A stretch of 64,000 bases of DNA, taken from assembly GCA_963770645.1 (NCBI GenBank), contig CAVYQL010000003.1, positions 1,302,001-1,366,000 of the forward strand, written 5' to 3'. The translations under genes were made by a program, and so were the position numbers. Shown piece after piece: positions 62,913-64,000 of the stretch; the first letter of the stretch is position 1; each line of letters begins with the position of its first letter. Source of the DNA: Bog-473 sp963770645. GTDB lineage: Bacteria; Actinomycetota; Acidimicrobiia; Acidimicrobiales; RAAP-2. The notes under the pieces were generated by a model. The model worked only from the letters and a program-made list of their open reading frames with translations, searched no databases and was not told the DNA's origin.

Positions 62913-64000
62913 TCAGATGGCCCAGGCCGGGGGGGTGCGTGCCGATGGGTGACGTCGGGACGACCCAGCGAGGTGGCGTGTCGGAGAGGTGGGCGACCGG
63001 GGCCAGATGGCGCAGCCGGCCGTACGGCGTGTCGCTCGTCGTCAGATACGACGCGACGTCGCCGAACCCGGTCGCATCGTCGTACGAGCCCGAACTGGTG
63101 TGGGTGAACCAGCCCGCGGTCTGACAGAGAGAGGCGCGCACGTGGTAGCTGCCACCCTCTCGCGCCCGGCGCCACAAGGCAGCCATCGTGCCCAACGCAG
63201 CGAGATACCCGGTCGTGTAGTCGCACGCCGCAGCTGGAAACAGGGCGGGATGATCCGCGCCGCCCTGCCCCACAGCGAGGCCCGACACCGTCTGCGCCAT
63301 CTGCTCCCAGCCCGGGCGGTCACGCCAGGCGCCGACGTCGCCGTAGCAATTGATCGTCACGACGACGATCCCGGGTCGCAACGCCACGAGGTCCTCGGCC
63401 CGAAGCCACGCCGGGCCAACGACCCGCCCCGGTAGCCCTGTGCGAAGACGTCGGCTCCGGCGGCGAGGCCGCGCAGCGTGGCCACCCCCTCGGGATCGTC
63501 GAGGTCGATGCAGCACGAGCGCTTCCCGTGGCTCGTGTCCATCACGAACGCGGGGACGTTGGTGAGCCGCGCCGAGTTGACCAGCAGCACCTCGGCCCCG
63601 TGCTCGGCCAGGGTGCGGGCGTGCGTCGGGCCGGCGAGGAGCCGGCTCAGGTCGAGGACGCGGACGCCGCCCAGGGGACGGTCGCCAGCGGACGGGTGGT
63701 TGAACGGCTCGGGTGGGCTGTCGCCGATCTTCTCGATGCTGACCCGGCCGAGCGGTGCGAGGGCGCGCGCCTGCGGGTGGGCCGACCATTCTTCTGTCGA
63801 GCGCGCCAGCGCGCCACAGGTGCCGGCGGCGGCCAGGGCCTCTTCGAGGTCCTGGCCGTCCCAGCGCGCCACATGGTCGGCCACGACCTCGGTCGGGCTC
63901 CTGACGGGGCAGCCGAGGACGTCACCGGTGAGGGCGGCGAGGTGGGCGAACTCGCCGTGCAGGTGGATCCAGCGACCGTCCCGGCAGCGGTACAGCTTGA
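62913..64000 (-). pseudogene. CaiB/BaiF-type CoA transferase (partial, two frame breaks)
   Basis: The frame runs off the right edge of the window. The order of motifs is unusual: a CaiB C-terminal-like segment first (YRCRDGRWIHLHGEFAHLAA, then GALARSTEEWSAHPQARALA), then the N-terminal signature VRVLDLSRLLAGPTHARTLA with MDTSHGKRSCCIDLDDPEGV, and the distal YTTGYLAALGTMAALWRRAR. This fits a known permuted-looking CaiB group. A one-base loss near 63396-63401 breaks the frame between GFGP and EDLVALRPG. A seven-G run (62929-62935) of which one base too many would remove the natural end GTHPPAWAI and stop at 62913. Either errors or true decay. Confidence 0.8.
62929..62935. repeat. Seven-G homopolymer at CaiB 3' frame break
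   Basis: With seven Gs the minus-strand frame runs on into the FadE30-like gene; with six Gs the CoA transferase would end at 62913 in a plausible terminus. Homopolymers of this kind are frequent base-calling errors. Confidence 0.7.

Overview
The window is 64 kb of high-G+C, gene-dense DNA with many GTG starts, ATGA/GTGA stop-start overlaps and lysine/alanine-rich protein tails. Several genes point to Actinomycetota: a multifunctional 2-oxoglutarate decarboxylase (Kgd), F420-linked proteins (CofC/FbiD, a Ddn-like oxidoreductase), a fused WYL regulator resembling PafB-PafC, a DUF222/HNH (13E12-type) protein and FadD3/FadE30/IpdF-like genes. The blend suggests a free-living or uncultured actinobacterium, possibly class Acidimicrobiia; that class-level placement is inference.

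Layout. 1-3.1 kb: an aldehyde dehydrogenase cut by the window start, small hypotheticals and an aminoglycoside-phosphotransferase-fold kinase. 3.2-7.5 kb: a sigma-factor-like protein, a membrane-anchored Thr-rich protein and a large LysM/multi-TM/BTAD protein that may couple the wall to the cytoplasm. 7.4-9.9 kb: murF and ddl, divergent, for the D-Ala-D-Ala branch of peptidoglycan synthesis. 10-14.7 kb: a UvrD-like helicase, then an overlapping pair of a GlcD-type FAD oxidase and a TPP enzyme. 14.8-18.4 kb: small proteins, ExoIII, FabZ and an NYN-S1 RNA-binding protein with a frameshifted Lys-rich tail. 18.4-24 kb: kgd, an alpha/beta hydrolase and a DMT permease. 24.2-30.1 kb: a complete oligopeptide-type ABC importer (binding protein, attenuating hairpin, two permeases, two ATPases). 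30-39 kb: RNase HII, a GYD protein, an acyl-CoA synthetase, a GH38 alpha-mannosidase, an Rv1264-like adenylate cyclase, gpsA, cofC and a histone-like protein built on 60-bp repeats.

39.1-42.3 kb is the most accessory-looking part: a 0.5-kb AT-richer spacer, a VirD4/TraG-type coupling ATPase and a convergent MobF relaxase N-domain protein, with no transfer channel genes. 42.3-50.8 kb returns to chromosomal genes: a Ddn-like protein, a fused WYL regulator with a frameshift, a CtaG-like protein, an Erm-like rRNA methyltransferase, a carboxyltransferase, DUF222/HNH, moaC and an FmdB zinc ribbon. 50.8-57.2 kb carries tldE/tldD, a hotdog thioesterase, an MFS carrier and dxs. 57.3-64 kb on the minus strand holds a nucleotidyltransferase and a tightly coupled catabolic operon (CaiB-type CoA transferase, FadE30-like, IpdF-like, FadD3-like, Zn-alcohol dehydrogenase), which recalls the mycobacterial steroid C/D-ring (HIP) pathway.

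Three genes show reading-frame breaks in GC-rich or homopolymer stretches: the NYN-S1 gene (two), the WYL fusion (one) and the CaiB gene (two). Each is repaired by single-base changes, so sequencing or assembly error is as likely as real decay. No rRNA, tRNA, CRISPR array, transposase, integrase or prophage genes were recognised.
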